This document shows, in pieces, positions 51,419 to 60,460 of a stretch of DNA of 64,000 nucleotides (position 1 is its first letter; the number at the start of each line of letters is the position of its first letter). The translations under genes were made by a program, and so were the position numbers. Under the pieces are notes generated by a model. That model was given only the letters and a program-made list of their open reading frames with translations, searched no databases and was not told the DNA's origin. Source of the stretch: Paenibacillus sp. MAHUQ-63 (GTDB lineage: Bacteria > Bacillota > Bacilli > Paenibacillales > NBRC-103111); the NCBI RefSeq assembly GCF_028765165.1, contig NZ_JARADB010000002.1, forward strand, positions 1,423,146-1,487,145, given 5' to 3'.

Positions 51419-52531
51419 ATGGAAATGGAACGTACACGAGGCTTACTACCGGAGCTATTCGCAAGCGGCGGCAGCCGTGATAGGATGGCTGTCGAGGACT
51501 GGAAGAACAGCAGACGTCCGGAAATTATAGAGTTGTACCGGGAGTATGTTTATGGCAGAGAACCGATCGGCCGTCCCGATTCCCTGCGATTCCATGTCGT
51601 AAGTGAGGAAATAGCGATGCAGGGGAAAGCGTTACGCAAGCAAGTAGACATCGTTTATACAGGACAGGGCGGTGAAGGGTGCGTTCGTGTACTTGTCTAT
51701 ACGCCTATTGGGGCTGCCAGAGTACCTGCCTTTATCTACGCGGCAATCAAAGGCCAACGTGTATTTGATGTAGAGCTGGAAGCCTGCGCGGCGTACTGGC
51801 CGGCGGAGGATATGGTAGCGAGAGGCTATGCGGCGGTTGTGTATCATGTAGAGGATCTGGATCCGGATGCCTTCGATGAAGACTACCGGAATGGCGTTCA
51901 TGGCCTATTCGATGCAGCAGACCAGCCTCGCTCGGCAGATGCCTGGGGGGCTATGGCCGCTTGGGCGTGGGGCGCGAGCCGTGTCATGGACTATTTGGCA
52001 TGTGATCCGCAGATCGATTCGGAGCGGGTTGCGATTGTCGGATTCTCAAGAAGCGGCAAAGCCTGCTTATGGGCGGGAGCTTTAGACGAACGATTTGCGC
52101 TCGTCATCAGCAATAACTCAGGCTGCTCAGGGGCCGCAATTGCACGAGGCAAGACAGGCGAGCGGCTGGCCAATATTAACCGGGGCAACCCCCATTGGTT
52201 TAATGATAATTATAAGACGTTTAATGACCGGGAGGATGAACTGCCCTTTGACCAGCATTTCTTGCTTGCTCTCATAGCGCCACGGCTTCTCTACGTAGCC
52301 AGCGCCTCCGAGGACAAATGGGCGGATCCCGAATCCGAATTTCTAGGCTTGCTTCTCGCGCAACCGGCTTATTCGATTCACGGATATAGCGGTTTGGACA
52401 CGGATCAGATGCCGCCTGTCAATACTCCGGTGATAAGCGAGAAGCTGGGCTTTCACCTCCGGGCCGGAAAACATGACATTACTCGTTATGACTGGGCATG
52501 CTTCATGGATTTTGCGGATGGAAGGCTTTAG
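51419..52531 (+). CDS. CE15-like esterase (glucuronoyl esterase family), no signal peptide
   Basis: A 370-residue alpha/beta hydrolase. VAIVGFSRSGKACLWAGALD carries the nucleophile S210 in GxSxxGK, the hallmark of CE15 glucuronoyl esterases. ISNNSGCSGAAI follows, and the C-terminal LRAGKHDITRYDW carries the catalytic histidine. CE15 enzymes split esters of 4-O-methylglucuronic acid and are usually secreted; this one has no signal peptide at the preferred start (ATG 51419, GGGGGAG nine bases upstream). That implies an intracellular substrate imported as an ester, consistent with the neighbouring binding proteins and sugar-acid dehydratase. Confidence 0.82.
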   Translation: MEMERTRGLLPELFASGGSRDRMAVEDWKNSRRPEIIELYREYVYGREPIGRPDSLRFHVVSEEIAMQGKALRKQVDIVYTGQGGEGCVRVLVYTPIGAARVPAFIYAAIKGQRVFDVELEACAAYWPAEDMVARGYAAVVYHVEDLDPDAFDEDYRNGVHGLFDAADQPRSADAWGAMAAWAWGASRVMDYLACDPQIDSERVAIVGFSRSGKACLWAGALDERFALVISNNSGCSGAAIARGKTGERLANINRGNPHWFNDNYKTFNDREDELPFDQHFLLALIAPRLLYVASASEDKWADPESEFLGLLLAQPAYSIHGYSGLDTDQMPPVNTPVISEKLGFHLRAGKHDITRYDWACFMDFADGRL

Positions 52532-52587
52532 TTCGGATATCAGCTTAGACAAGTCAGATGTTCCTGTTGCAGAAAGGGATTGATAGA

Positions 52588-53337
52588 TTGGATTTGTTAT
52601 TCAAAACAGCCAGCCCCAATCATGAAATAACCGTTTATGACATATCCGAATTGTACGGCGAAAAAGGACGGTTCCGCGTGTTGGAATTTTCCAATCAAGC
52701 GATCCAAGGTGCGATGGATTTGGATGAGCCGGCACGCATCCTCTTTGAATATCCGCGTGCGATGATCCATTTAATTGAGAGTAACATGCCATCCTTCGAT
52801 CGTATGTTCGTCATCGGGCACGGTATCGGGACACTTGCGGGGCATTACGCAGAGAGACGGGTTAAGGTAGCGGAGCTTGATCCTACCGTTGTGGAATTAA
52901 GTAAAACATTCTTCGGTTACACCCAACATAATGTAAGCATCGGCGATGGACGGGAAATTCTGGGGAACGAAGAGCAGCATGCTTACGATTGTATTGTTTT
53001 GGATGCCTTCACGGATAAAGGAACGCCTCATCATTTGATCTCCCAACCCTTTTTCGCGATGTGCCGAGAAAAGCTTGACTCCTCGGGCATGTTGATGATG
53101 AACCTGTTCGGAAAAGGTGAGCATGATCAGCTCATGAATGCTATATATACGACGTTAGGCGAAGAGTTTGCGTATCTCAAGGCATTTGCTTTACCTTCAG
53201 GAGGTACTTCCGACATCCAAAATATGATTCTAGTTGGCAGGAATCGACCCATCGGGTTCCAAGCCCGCCAGATGGCTGGGTTCACAGAGATTGAGCCTGG
53301 GCAAGGGTACGTCATCAGGGATCGCGGTTCGAACTGA
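52588..53337 (+). CDS. Spermidine synthase-like methyltransferase-fold protein
   Basis: A 249-residue protein. FVIGHGIGTLAGHYAERRVK then VAELDPTVVELSKTFF form the nucleotide-binding strands, and DCIVLDAFTDKGTPHHLISQ the catalytic-region Asp loop of the SpeE superfamily. It is shorter than SpeE and lacks the N-terminal putrescine-side motifs, so it may act on another small molecule. TTG 52588 is chosen as start because AGAAAGGGA lies eight bases upstream. It is transcribed with the HAD-phosphatase gene 33 bases downstream. Confidence 0.8.
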   Translation: MDLLFKTASPNHEITVYDISELYGEKGRFRVLEFSNQAIQGAMDLDEPARILFEYPRAMIHLIESNMPSFDRMFVIGHGIGTLAGHYAERRVKVAELDPTVVELSKTFFGYTQHNVSIGDGREILGNEEQHAYDCIVLDAFTDKGTPHHLISQPFFAMCREKLDSSGMLMMNLFGKGEHDQLMNAIYTTLGEEFAYLKAFALPSGGTSDIQNMILVGRNRPIGFQARQMAGFTEIEPGQGYVIRDRGSN

Positions 53338-53370
53338 ATTCGGTGGAGCCAATAGAAGGGGCGTGTGATC

Positions 53371-53967
53371 ATGGATAAACCGCAGCTGGTGCTAGATTTA
53401 GCAGGAGTAATCATTACGAATTTCTCTCCTCGCTATTGGAGTGATCTTGCTGCTTTGGCACAGACCTCACCAGAGGAGTTTAGAACCAGATTTCGTTCTG
53501 AGGTACGCGAAGCTTTATGGACAGGTCAAGTGACTGAAGAGGAATTCTGGGTATGGCTTGTGAAATCTTATCCGACCGTAGATGCGAGAAGAGTACGTGA
53601 GTTCATTCGCCAGGATCTAACTTATTTGCCTGCTTTCGGCAGACTTGCGCAGTGGAGTGCCATCGCAGATATCCATCTGCTGAGCAATCATAGAATCGAA
53701 TGGTTATCGGAATTATTAATACCGGTCTATCCCTTCATTAAGAGCTTGACTATCTCTAGCGAAGTCGGACTGTGCAAGCCTGATCCGAATATATATAAGG
53801 AAGTCCAGAGCAAATTCGTGAATTCGTCATGGATCTTATTTGTAGACGATCAAGCCAGAAATTTGGAACCGGCGCACCTGTTAGGGTGGCAAACGCTTCT
53901 TGCAGATCCGGAGCATCGCTGGATCGAGGAGCTTACACATCAATTGGAAGTCTATCTTAAAGCCTGA
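53371..53967 (+). CDS. HAD-superfamily hydrolase
   Basis: A 198-residue protein. Motif I is LVLDLAGVI, in which the second aspartate of DxD is replaced by Ala (D-L-A). Motif II is HLLSNH, motif III lysine is in GLCKPDPNIYK, and motif IV is FVDDQARN. The cap is of the small helical type. The missing general acid suggests a role other than phosphomonoester hydrolysis, as in some YihX-like proteins. ATG 53371 has AAGGGG nine bases upstream. It ends at a terminator convergent with the flippase gene. Confidence 0.85.
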   Translation: MDKPQLVLDLAGVIITNFSPRYWSDLAALAQTSPEEFRTRFRSEVREALWTGQVTEEEFWVWLVKSYPTVDARRVREFIRQDLTYLPAFGRLAQWSAIADIHLLSNHRIEWLSELLIPVYPFIKSLTISSEVGLCKPDPNIYKEVQSKFVNSSWILFVDDQARNLEPAHLLGWQTLLADPEHRWIEELTHQLEVYLKA

Positions 53968-54033
53968 CCCGATTGGATAATACGGTGGAGAGGCTGCCAA
54001 ACCATCCGTGTAGCGCAGGGAGAATACATAATC

Positions 54034-54072
54034 GGCAGTACAGGACAAAATTCTCGTCCTGACTGCCTTTTC
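54034..54072. terminator. Bidirectional terminator
   Basis: GGCAGT(A)CAGGAC pairs with GTCCTGACTGCC, a 12-bp stem with one bulge and a T-rich tail. It separates the HAD gene and the convergent SpoVB-like gene. Confidence 0.85.
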
Positions 54073-54094
54073 TTTTCATACGAACAGCGGTGAC

Positions 54095-55645
54095 TTACCA
54101 GGGAATTGAAAATCTGTGGCGCGTACTTTTCCCATTCAACGTCCCTGTCAGGACGAGAGCGACGAAATAGAGCAGTAAAGATAATAGAATGGAAATGGTT
54201 ACGCTCCATACTTGGGACATCCCCTGGCTGACCGTATACTCATAGGTCCAGTGTCCGCATATCGCCATTAAGAGCATGCAGATCGTAACTTTGACATAAG
54301 GACGGACGCTCCAGTAGAATCCGATCGAGTTGGAGATGGAATAGAAGTTCAGCAGCGTTTGCATCACAATCCCGATACCGATGCCGTACGCAATGCCAAT
54401 AATCCCGTACTGGCTGCCAAACACGAAGATTGCGACAGCCTTGAATGCGGTGGCTACGATGTAATTCCATAAGGTAGCTTTCGCGCGGCCGAGACCGAGC
54501 AGGATCGCATGCAGCGGAGCGTCGAAATAATGCATGAAAAACATCGGTGCCAGTATTTTCAGCAGCAATCCCGCTTCCGGCGCGTGGTAGACAAGCGTTG
54601 TTAGCGGAGTTGCCCACTCGTACAGGATTACCGTCGCCGGCGCGCCGATCAGAAGTCCCAACATCATCGCTTGGTTCATGCGCTCATGAATGAGCAGGCT
54701 GTCCTTGTTCGCCGCTGCCTCGCCAATTGCAGGGATGAGCGCGGTGGACAAGGATTGCGTAATAAAGCTGGGCATGAACAGCAGCGGGAACGCAAAGCCG
54801 GCCAGCATGCCGAATTGCTTCGTGGCTAATGCCGTACCGATGCCGGCCAGCCCCAGGCTGGTTGTAATCAGCAGCGGCTGGAAGGTGCTGTATAACGAAT
54901 GAACCACGCCGTGACCGGTCGTCGGCAGTCCGATCTGCAGCAGCTCGCCGAGCGTGCTTCTTCCTTGCCTGAGATGGCTTGCCCATGTCTCACCCGGCAT
55001 CCTCGATTCGGCGTACAGCTTGTAGCTTATCGACAGGAAGAGAAGGCTGAACGCTTCGCTCACGACAGAGGCCGCCATTGCTCCTGCGGCTGCATAAGCG
55101 ACGCCGTAAGGCAGCAACAGGTGTACCAACGCCAGTACACACGCGATTTGTACCGTATGCTCCAGCACATCGGAAGCGGCGATAGTCTTCATCTGCTGCA
55201 TACCGCGGAAGTATCCCTTCAAAACGGCGGATATAGCGACGATTGGCGCTATCGGCGTAATCGCCAACATAGCGTAATAAGCGCGCTGGTCGCTAAGCAG
55301 AATGGAGGCGATCCATTCGGATCCAACTAACGTGATGGTCGTGAGCGTTATGCTCAAGACGCTGGTGACAGCGAGCGAGACATGCAGAATGCGTCTCACT
55401 TTCAAGCGTTCGCCGCGAGCTTGAGCCTCTGCGACCAACTTGGAAATAGCCACCGGCAATCCAAGCTCCGTAATCGTAATGACGAGCGGAACGAGGGGAT
55501 GCGCCATCATTAAGATGCCGATTCCCTCCGCGCCCAGTACGCGAGCGATATACATACCGCTGATAAACCCGAGAATACGGTTAATGAAAGCGGCGATGGA
55601 CAAGACCAGCGTACCTCTCATGAACGATTGCCCGTGTTGTGACAT
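54095..55645 (-). CDS. Polysaccharide flippase, SpoVB/YtgP family (MOP superfamily)
   Basis: A 516-residue, 14-TM protein. It starts FMRGTLVLSIAAFINRILGF ISG, then YIARVLGAEGIGI, and ELGLPVAISKLVAEAQARGE, the common N-terminus of SpoVB and related MATE-like lipid II/precursor flippases. SpoVB is needed for spore cortex peptidoglycan. ATG 55645 is chosen because AGGAGG is nine bases upstream, and the dyad GAATAC-N6-GTATTC (minus strand) lies close before it. Whether this is the sporulation paralogue or a vegetative one (YtgP-like) cannot be decided here. Confidence 0.85.
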   Translation of the reverse strand: MSQHGQSFMRGTLVLSIAAFINRILGFISGMYIARVLGAEGIGILMMAHPLVPLVITITELGLPVAISKLVAEAQARGERLKVRRILHVSLAVTSVLSITLTTITLVGSEWIASILLSDQRAYYAMLAITPIAPIVAISAVLKGYFRGMQQMKTIAASDVLEHTVQIACVLALVHLLLPYGVAYAAAGAMAASVVSEAFSLLFLSISYKLYAESRMPGETWASHLRQGRSTLGELLQIGLPTTGHGVVHSLYSTFQPLLITTSLGLAGIGTALATKQFGMLAGFAFPLLFMPSFITQSLSTALIPAIGEAAANKDSLLIHERMNQAMMLGLLIGAPATVILYEWATPLTTLVYHAPEAGLLLKILAPMFFMHYFDAPLHAILLGLGRAKATLWNYIVATAFKAVAIFVFGSQYGIIGIAYGIGIGIVMQTLLNFYSISNSIGFYWSVRPYVKVTICMLLMAICGHWTYEYTVSQGMSQVWSVTISILLSLLLYFVALVLTGTLNGKSTRHRFSIPW

Positions 55646-55865
55646 GACTTGTGTCCTCCTGTTTATCGAATACTTAAATGTATTCAAAAATTGGAAAAGC
55701 ATGCGAACATGCCAGTGCCATGTCCGATCTGGACCTGTGAATGCCTTGTAAATAAGAGATTATGCCGAAATAACTGCCGCGTGATTCGCGGTGATTTATT
55801 TGATGGAATCAAGTTCGTGGTACAATATGGATAGAAGTCAAAACGAACATGGAAGGATGTTAATC

Positions 55866-58121
55866 ATGAGCGAAGCTAATCGGGAGTATATCGTCATCTC
55901 GGGTGCGAGAGAAAACAATCTCAAGAACGTATCTCTACGCATTCCGAAGCGGAAGATCACGATCTTCACCGGAGTATCCGGATCCGGCAAGTCATCGATC
56001 GTCTTCGATACGATCGCCGCAGAATCTACGCGATTGCTGAATGAGAATTTCAGCTTGTTCGTGCGCAATTTCCTGCCGCGCTATCCGCAGCCGGATACGG
56101 ATGCGATCGAGAACCTGAGCATGGCAGTGATTGTTGATCAGAAGCGGCTTGGCGGGGGCTCCCATTCGACGATGGGCACGATCACCGATATTTCTCCCAT
56201 ACTCCGTCTCCTCTTCTCCCGTGTGGGCCACCCCTATGTGGGACAAGCGCACATGTTCTCCTTTAACGATCCGCAAGGCATGTGTCCGGAGTGCAACGGG
56301 ATCGGCCGCAGGCTTGGCGTCGATATGAGCAAGGTGCTGGACAAGTCCAAGTCGTTGAATGAAGGGGCGATCATGCTTCCGGATTATACGGTGAACAGCT
56401 GGGACTGGACCATGCTAGTGCAGTCAGGCTCCTTCGATCCCGATAAGCAGCTAAGCCAGTATACGGATGAGGAGCTGGAGCAGCTGCTGCATGGCAAAGC
56501 GAGGAAGGTGGAAGTGCAGTTCGCCGGGAAGGCGATGAACATCACGGTGGAGGGCGTCATCGAGAAGTTCACGAACAAGTACATCAAGCGGGATGTGAAG
56601 ACGATGTCCGAGCGCACACAACGCGCTGTCGCTCCGTATATCTCCGAGGGCCCCTGCACCAGCTGTCGCGGCGCGAGAATCAGTCAGGCTGCACTCAGCT
56701 GCAGAATTAACGGACACAACATTGCGGAGTTGTCCTCGATGGAAGTCGGTCAGCTCATCCGTGTCATCCGGGAGATTAACGACCCGATCGCGGCGCCCGT
56801 CGTCCAGTCACTTACGGAGCGGCTACAGCATCTGGTGGATATCGGATTGGATTACTTGACGCTGGACCGCGAGACGGATACTTTATCCGGCGGGGAGTCG
56901 CAGCGCGTCAAGATGGTGAAGCACCTGAGCGGCAGTCTGGTGGATGTCACCTATATCTTCGATGAGCCCAGCGTCGGCTTGCATCCCCGTGATGTACACC
57001 GGTTAAACGGACTGCTGCAGAAGCTGCGCGACAAAGGCAATACCGTGATTGTCGTCGAGCATGATCCGGATGTGATCAAGGTGGCGGATCATATCGTGGA
57101 CGTCGGACCTTACGCCGGCAGACGCGGCGGTACCATCGTCTATGAAGGAGGCTTCCAGGGGCTGCTGGAGGCAGGAACACTGACAGGCACCCACATGAAG
57201 CGGCCGCTCCAGCTGAAGCAAGCGTGCAGACAGCCATCCGGCAAGCTGTCCGTCACGAATGCCAATCTGCACAACCTGAAGAACGTGAACGTTGATCTTC
57301 CAACCGGCGTGCTGACCGTGGTTACCGGTGTCGCCGGTTCGGGGAAGAGTACGCTGATTCATGAAGTATTCCTCAGCCAGCATCCGGATGCGATCGTCAT
57401 CGACCAATCGGCGGTAGGCGTGTCAACACGCTCGAATCCCGCGACGTATACGGGCATTATGGATGATGTCCGCAAGGCGTTTGCATCCGCGAACAAGGTG
57501 AATCAAGGCTTGTTCAGCTTTAATTCCAAGGGGGCTTGCGAGAACTGCCAAGGACTGGGAGTCGTCTATACGGACCTTGCATTCCTCGACAGCGTGAAGC
57601 TGCCTTGCGAAGTATGCGGAGGCAGACGATTCAAAGAGGAAGTTCTCGCGTACAAATTGAACGGCAAGTCCATTGCTGAGGTGCTGGAGATGACCGTGGA
57701 GCAGGCCTTGGATTTCTTCCAGCTGAAAGAAGTTGTGCGCAAGCTTCAGGCGATGAGCGATGTAGGGCTGAACTATATTACGCTCGGCCAGCCGCTCAGC
57801 ACGCTCTCGGGCGGAGAATGCCAGCGCATCAAGCTCGCCAGCGAGCTGCATAAGAATGGCAGTATCTATGTGATGGACGAGCCGACGACTGGCCTGCATA
57901 TGTCAGATATCGGTCATCTTCTGGAGATGATGAACCGCCTCGTGGATGCCGGCAATTCGGTGATCGTGATCGAACACAATATCGAGGTGATCAGCCAGGC
58001 GGATTGGATTATCGATATGGGACCTGACGGCGGCAGCAAAGGCGGCCAGGTCGTGTTCGAAGGCACACCGGCGCAGATTATCCATGCGGAACGGTCGATC
58101 ACAGGCAAGTATTTGAGCTGA
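55866..58121 (+). CDS. UvrA-like ABC ATPase, short paralogue (UvrA2/DrrC-like)
   Basis: A 751-residue protein with two ABC ATPase halves. The Walker A motifs are TGVSGSGKSS (35-44) and TGVAGSGKST. The signature motifs are LSGGESQRV and LSGGECQRI, and the zinc motifs are CPEC...CTSC and CENC...CEVC. Housekeeping UvrA has about 940 residues; this version lacks roughly 190, including much of the region that contacts UvrB. Such short paralogues are found beside drug-resistance genes and in self-resistance (DrrC). It is not the main repair UvrA. No uvrB is near. ATG 55866 has GGAAGGA upstream. Confidence 0.9.
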   Translation: MSEANREYIVISGARENNLKNVSLRIPKRKITIFTGVSGSGKSSIVFDTIAAESTRLLNENFSLFVRNFLPRYPQPDTDAIENLSMAVIVDQKRLGGGSHSTMGTITDISPILRLLFSRVGHPYVGQAHMFSFNDPQGMCPECNGIGRRLGVDMSKVLDKSKSLNEGAIMLPDYTVNSWDWTMLVQSGSFDPDKQLSQYTDEELEQLLHGKARKVEVQFAGKAMNITVEGVIEKFTNKYIKRDVKTMSERTQRAVAPYISEGPCTSCRGARISQAALSCRINGHNIAELSSMEVGQLIRVIREINDPIAAPVVQSLTERLQHLVDIGLDYLTLDRETDTLSGGESQRVKMVKHLSGSLVDVTYIFDEPSVGLHPRDVHRLNGLLQKLRDKGNTVIVVEHDPDVIKVADHIVDVGPYAGRRGGTIVYEGGFQGLLEAGTLTGTHMKRPLQLKQACRQPSGKLSVTNANLHNLKNVNVDLPTGVLTVVTGVAGSGKSTLIHEVFLSQHPDAIVIDQSAVGVSTRSNPATYTGIMDDVRKAFASANKVNQGLFSFNSKGACENCQGLGVVYTDLAFLDSVKLPCEVCGGRRFKEEVLAYKLNGKSIAEVLEMTVEQALDFFQLKEVVRKLQAMSDVGLNYITLGQPLSTLSGGECQRIKLASELHKNGSIYVMDEPTTGLHMSDIGHLLEMMNRLVDAGNSVIVIEHNIEVISQADWIIDMGPDGGSKGGQVVFEGTPAQIIHAERSITGKYLS

Positions 58122-58154
58122 AATCAATCTACTATACTATACGAATGCTCAACA

Positions 58155-58180
58155 GGCTGCCAGCATGTACGCTGGCAGCC
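58155..58180 (+). terminator. Hairpin after the short UvrA gene
   Basis: GGCTGCCAGC and GCTGGCAGCC form a perfect 10-bp stem with a six-base loop, followed by TTCGTT. Confidence 0.7.
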
Positions 58181-58217
58181 TTCGTTAAATGAGTATGCTT
58201 GAAGAGGAGAGCGGCAT

Positions 58218-58427
58218 TCAGTGTTCCTCTTCTTGATTTTGCATGTGCGCCCTCGAAGGCTTCCTCTTGTAAATATATCTCAAGAAGAAAATCGGCGATG
58301 TGTAGAATTCGGAAGCTTCGAGAGTCTCTGTCCAGCTAAAAACAACTAAGAAAGGCATAAGACCTAAGATGAAAATCGTTAAAAGTAAACCAATCGAAAT
58401 TGAGAATAGTGCTTTCCTGATCGACAT
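58218..58427 (-). CDS. Small membrane protein of unknown function
   Basis: A 69-residue protein with one long hydrophobic stretch (about 8-34) and a polar, charged C-terminal tail (RKPSRAHMQNQEEEH). GGAGGTGG lies about ten bases before ATG 58427. No family was recognised. The gene is isolated between two convergent/divergent units. Confidence 0.55.
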   Translation of the reverse strand: MSIRKALFSISIGLLLTIFILGLMPFLVVFSWTETLEASEFYTSPIFFLRYIYKRKPSRAHMQNQEEEH

Positions 58428-58610
58428 GACATCTACCACCTCCCGTCGACTGTCTTATCTTAGATGTATATGCATGAAGGCTTGAATACATTTGCATCAA
58501 TATTTGCATCCGGTGTTAGACAAGACTAGGGAACTTGGTTAAAATGACTATTGAGGAAATTGTAGAACGAAACCTAACCATGACGATTAATTGAACAGGG
58601 GTGTTGCTTG

Positions 58611-59207
58611 GTGACCCAAAGCAGTTTGAATCCGAAGGTCGATGAATTTCTAAACAAGGCTACGAAGTGGAAGGAAGAATATGTGAAGCTAAGAAGTATC
58701 GTTCTTGACTGCGAGCTGACCGAAGAATATAAGTGGATGCATCCCTGCTACACGTACCAAGATAAGAATATCGTTCTGATTCATGGATTCAAAGAATATT
58801 GCGCGCTATTGTTTCACAAAGGAGCCTTGCTGCAGGACGCCCGCGGCATGCTGATTCAACAAACGGAGAATGTACAGGCCGCACGACAGATTCGGTTCAC
58901 AGATGTTCAAGAAATAATCGCGATGGAGCCCATTTTGAAAGACTATATTCATGAGGCCATTGAAATTGAGAAATCCGGCTTGGAGGTCAATTTCAAGAAG
59001 AGTACAGAATTCACAATGGCGGAAGAGTTTCAAAACAAACTCGATGAAAACCCTGCTTTGAAGGAGGCATTTGAAGCTTTGACGCCGGGACGGCAAAGAG
59101 CCTATCTGCTGCATTTCTCCCAGCCTAAGCAAGCCAAAACTCGAGCCTCACGGGTTGAGAAGTATGTGCAGCACATCCTCAGTGGAAAAGGATTGAATGA
59201 TTCGTAA
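58611..59207 (+). CDS. YdeI family protein (DUF1801 and OmdA domains)
   Basis: A 198-residue cytoplasmic protein. The N-terminal half has the DUF1801 pattern WKEEYVKLRSIVLDCELTEE, then YKWMHPCYTYQDKNIV, and the C-terminal half has the bacteriocin-protection-like OmdA motif FEALTPGRQRAYLLHFSQPK. YdeI-family members have been linked with peptide resistance and stress but their action is not understood. Start GTG 58611 is nine bases after AGGGG; TTG 58608 is also possible. It is monocistronic. Confidence 0.85.
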   Translation: MTQSSLNPKVDEFLNKATKWKEEYVKLRSIVLDCELTEEYKWMHPCYTYQDKNIVLIHGFKEYCALLFHKGALLQDARGMLIQQTENVQAARQIRFTDVQEIIAMEPILKDYIHEAIEIEKSGLEVNFKKSTEFTMAEEFQNKLDENPALKEAFEALTPGRQRAYLLHFSQPKQAKTRASRVEKYVQHILSGKGLNDS

Positions 59208-59217
59208 TAACTTTCAT

Positions 59218-59246
59218 TTGATTTAATGAGGCAAATAGGTTATATT
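59218..59246 (+). promoter_or_regulatory. Sigma-A promoter of the 76-residue gene
   Basis: TTGATT (59218-59223), 17 bases, TATATT (59241-59246), 38 bases before the start codon. Confidence 0.65.
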
Positions 59247-59283
59247 TTTATACTCTATAGATAAATTAGGAGGTTGAGTTACT

Positions 59284-59514
59284 GTGAGTTTTCCAGATGG
59301 ACAAGTATTAATATCGGATAAAGATTTTGAGGCTGTAATTAAGAGTAAAGAGTATGTCGTGGTGTATCAAGGCAATGTAAGAATTAGACCGATCTCAACC
59401 GTGATCGAATATAATCAGAATTCCATTAAATTAGCTGACGGCACTACGATCCTTAGAAGTGCGAATAAAATTCGTACATTGGATGAAACGGAGAAATCGT
59501 CTGTTAACCAATAA
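59284..59514 (+). CDS. Small soluble protein of unknown function
   Basis: A 76-residue protein of beta-rich character (EYVVVYQGNVRIRPIS, NSIKLADGTTILRS), with no membrane segment or cysteine. It starts at GTG with AGGAGG ten bases upstream, has its own promoter and a terminator, and so is a real single gene. The local AT content is higher than in neighbours. No family was recognised. Confidence 0.65.
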   Translation: MSFPDGQVLISDKDFEAVIKSKEYVVVYQGNVRIRPISTVIEYNQNSIKLADGTTILRSANKIRTLDETEKSSVNQ

Positions 59515-59568
59515 TAGCAGCGTGTTTCGCTAAATATGAACCGCTGTGCGAATGGAGCACAATAGTTC

Positions 59569-59598
59569 AGGAACTGCAATTAAGCGGTTCCTTTTTTT
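59569..59598 (+). terminator. Intrinsic terminator
   Basis: AGGAAC and GTTCCT with inner wobble pairs, followed by seven T. Confidence 0.8.
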
Positions 59599-59695
59599 GT
59601 TCGTATCTTTGCAAGAAAAGGAAAGTCGTGTATCATCTGATTAGATGGATGGCTAATTAGATGTTCGTCAAATCATTGGAAAGCGAGTGGATGGT

Positions 59696-60307
59696 ATGAC
59701 CACGGTCTTTTACCTTGTTAGACATGCTCTGAAAGAAAAAGCTATCGGCGATGTCTCCATCTCTAGTGAGGGTCTGAGGCAAGCCTATGCGACAGCAAGC
59801 CATTTCCGGGATTTGCCCATCTCTCGAATATTCAGCAGTCCCCTGAACAGAGCCAGACAAACGGCTGATATCATTGGAAGAGGGGCCAATAGATGGATTT
59901 CAACAGATGCACGCTTACGAGAACGAGCGAATTGGGGGGATTTGCCAGAACAGACCTTTGAGGAGTTCGTTGAAATGTGGGATCGTTGCACGAATGAAAG
60001 AGACTTTTCGCCTCCCGTTGGAGACTCTGCAAGAGGGGCCGGCGAGCGCTTATCCTCATGCCTAACCGAATGGACAGCCAGATATCCTGAAGAACAGCTG
60101 ATTATTGTTACCCATGGCGGATTGATTACCGACTTTTTGGTTAATGAATTTTCTCCTGAGGAGCTGAATCAAAAGCACCCGAATTTTATAAATGAACAAA
60201 GCCATTTGGTTTCAGAGTGCTCAATTACTGTCATTAGCCGTTCTGCCGATGGATTTCGTTTGATTGATTTTGCTAATACCGCTCACTTAACCTCCCGTTT
60301 TACTTAA
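59696..60307 (+). CDS. Histidine phosphatase family protein (phosphoglycerate mutase-like)
   Basis: A 203-residue protein with the catalytic LVRHA motif at the N-terminus (RHG/RHA box), the second arginine region SSPLNRARQTADII, and the later IVTHGGLITDFL histidine. It is a small branch-1 histidine phosphatase such as those acting on sugar phosphates, nucleosides or broad substrates. ATG 59696 is chosen; a GTG at 59687 is an alternative. No operon partners. Confidence 0.87.
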   Translation: MTTVFYLVRHALKEKAIGDVSISSEGLRQAYATASHFRDLPISRIFSSPLNRARQTADIIGRGANRWISTDARLRERANWGDLPEQTFEEFVEMWDRCTNERDFSPPVGDSARGAGERLSSCLTEWTARYPEEQLIIVTHGGLITDFLVNEFSPEELNQKHPNFINEQSHLVSECSITVISRSADGFRLIDFANTAHLTSRFT

Positions 60308-60460
60308 CCAAGCATGGCTGAATCCCCATCAAAGATGGCGCAAATGACAATGAAAGGCGCTCCCTCGTCCATTAAGATGAAGTAGTAGGAGTATAATAAG
60401 AAAATGGAGAATACCTAACGTCAATCAAGAATACCGCGTCTCAAGGAAGTAGGCGAGCCG

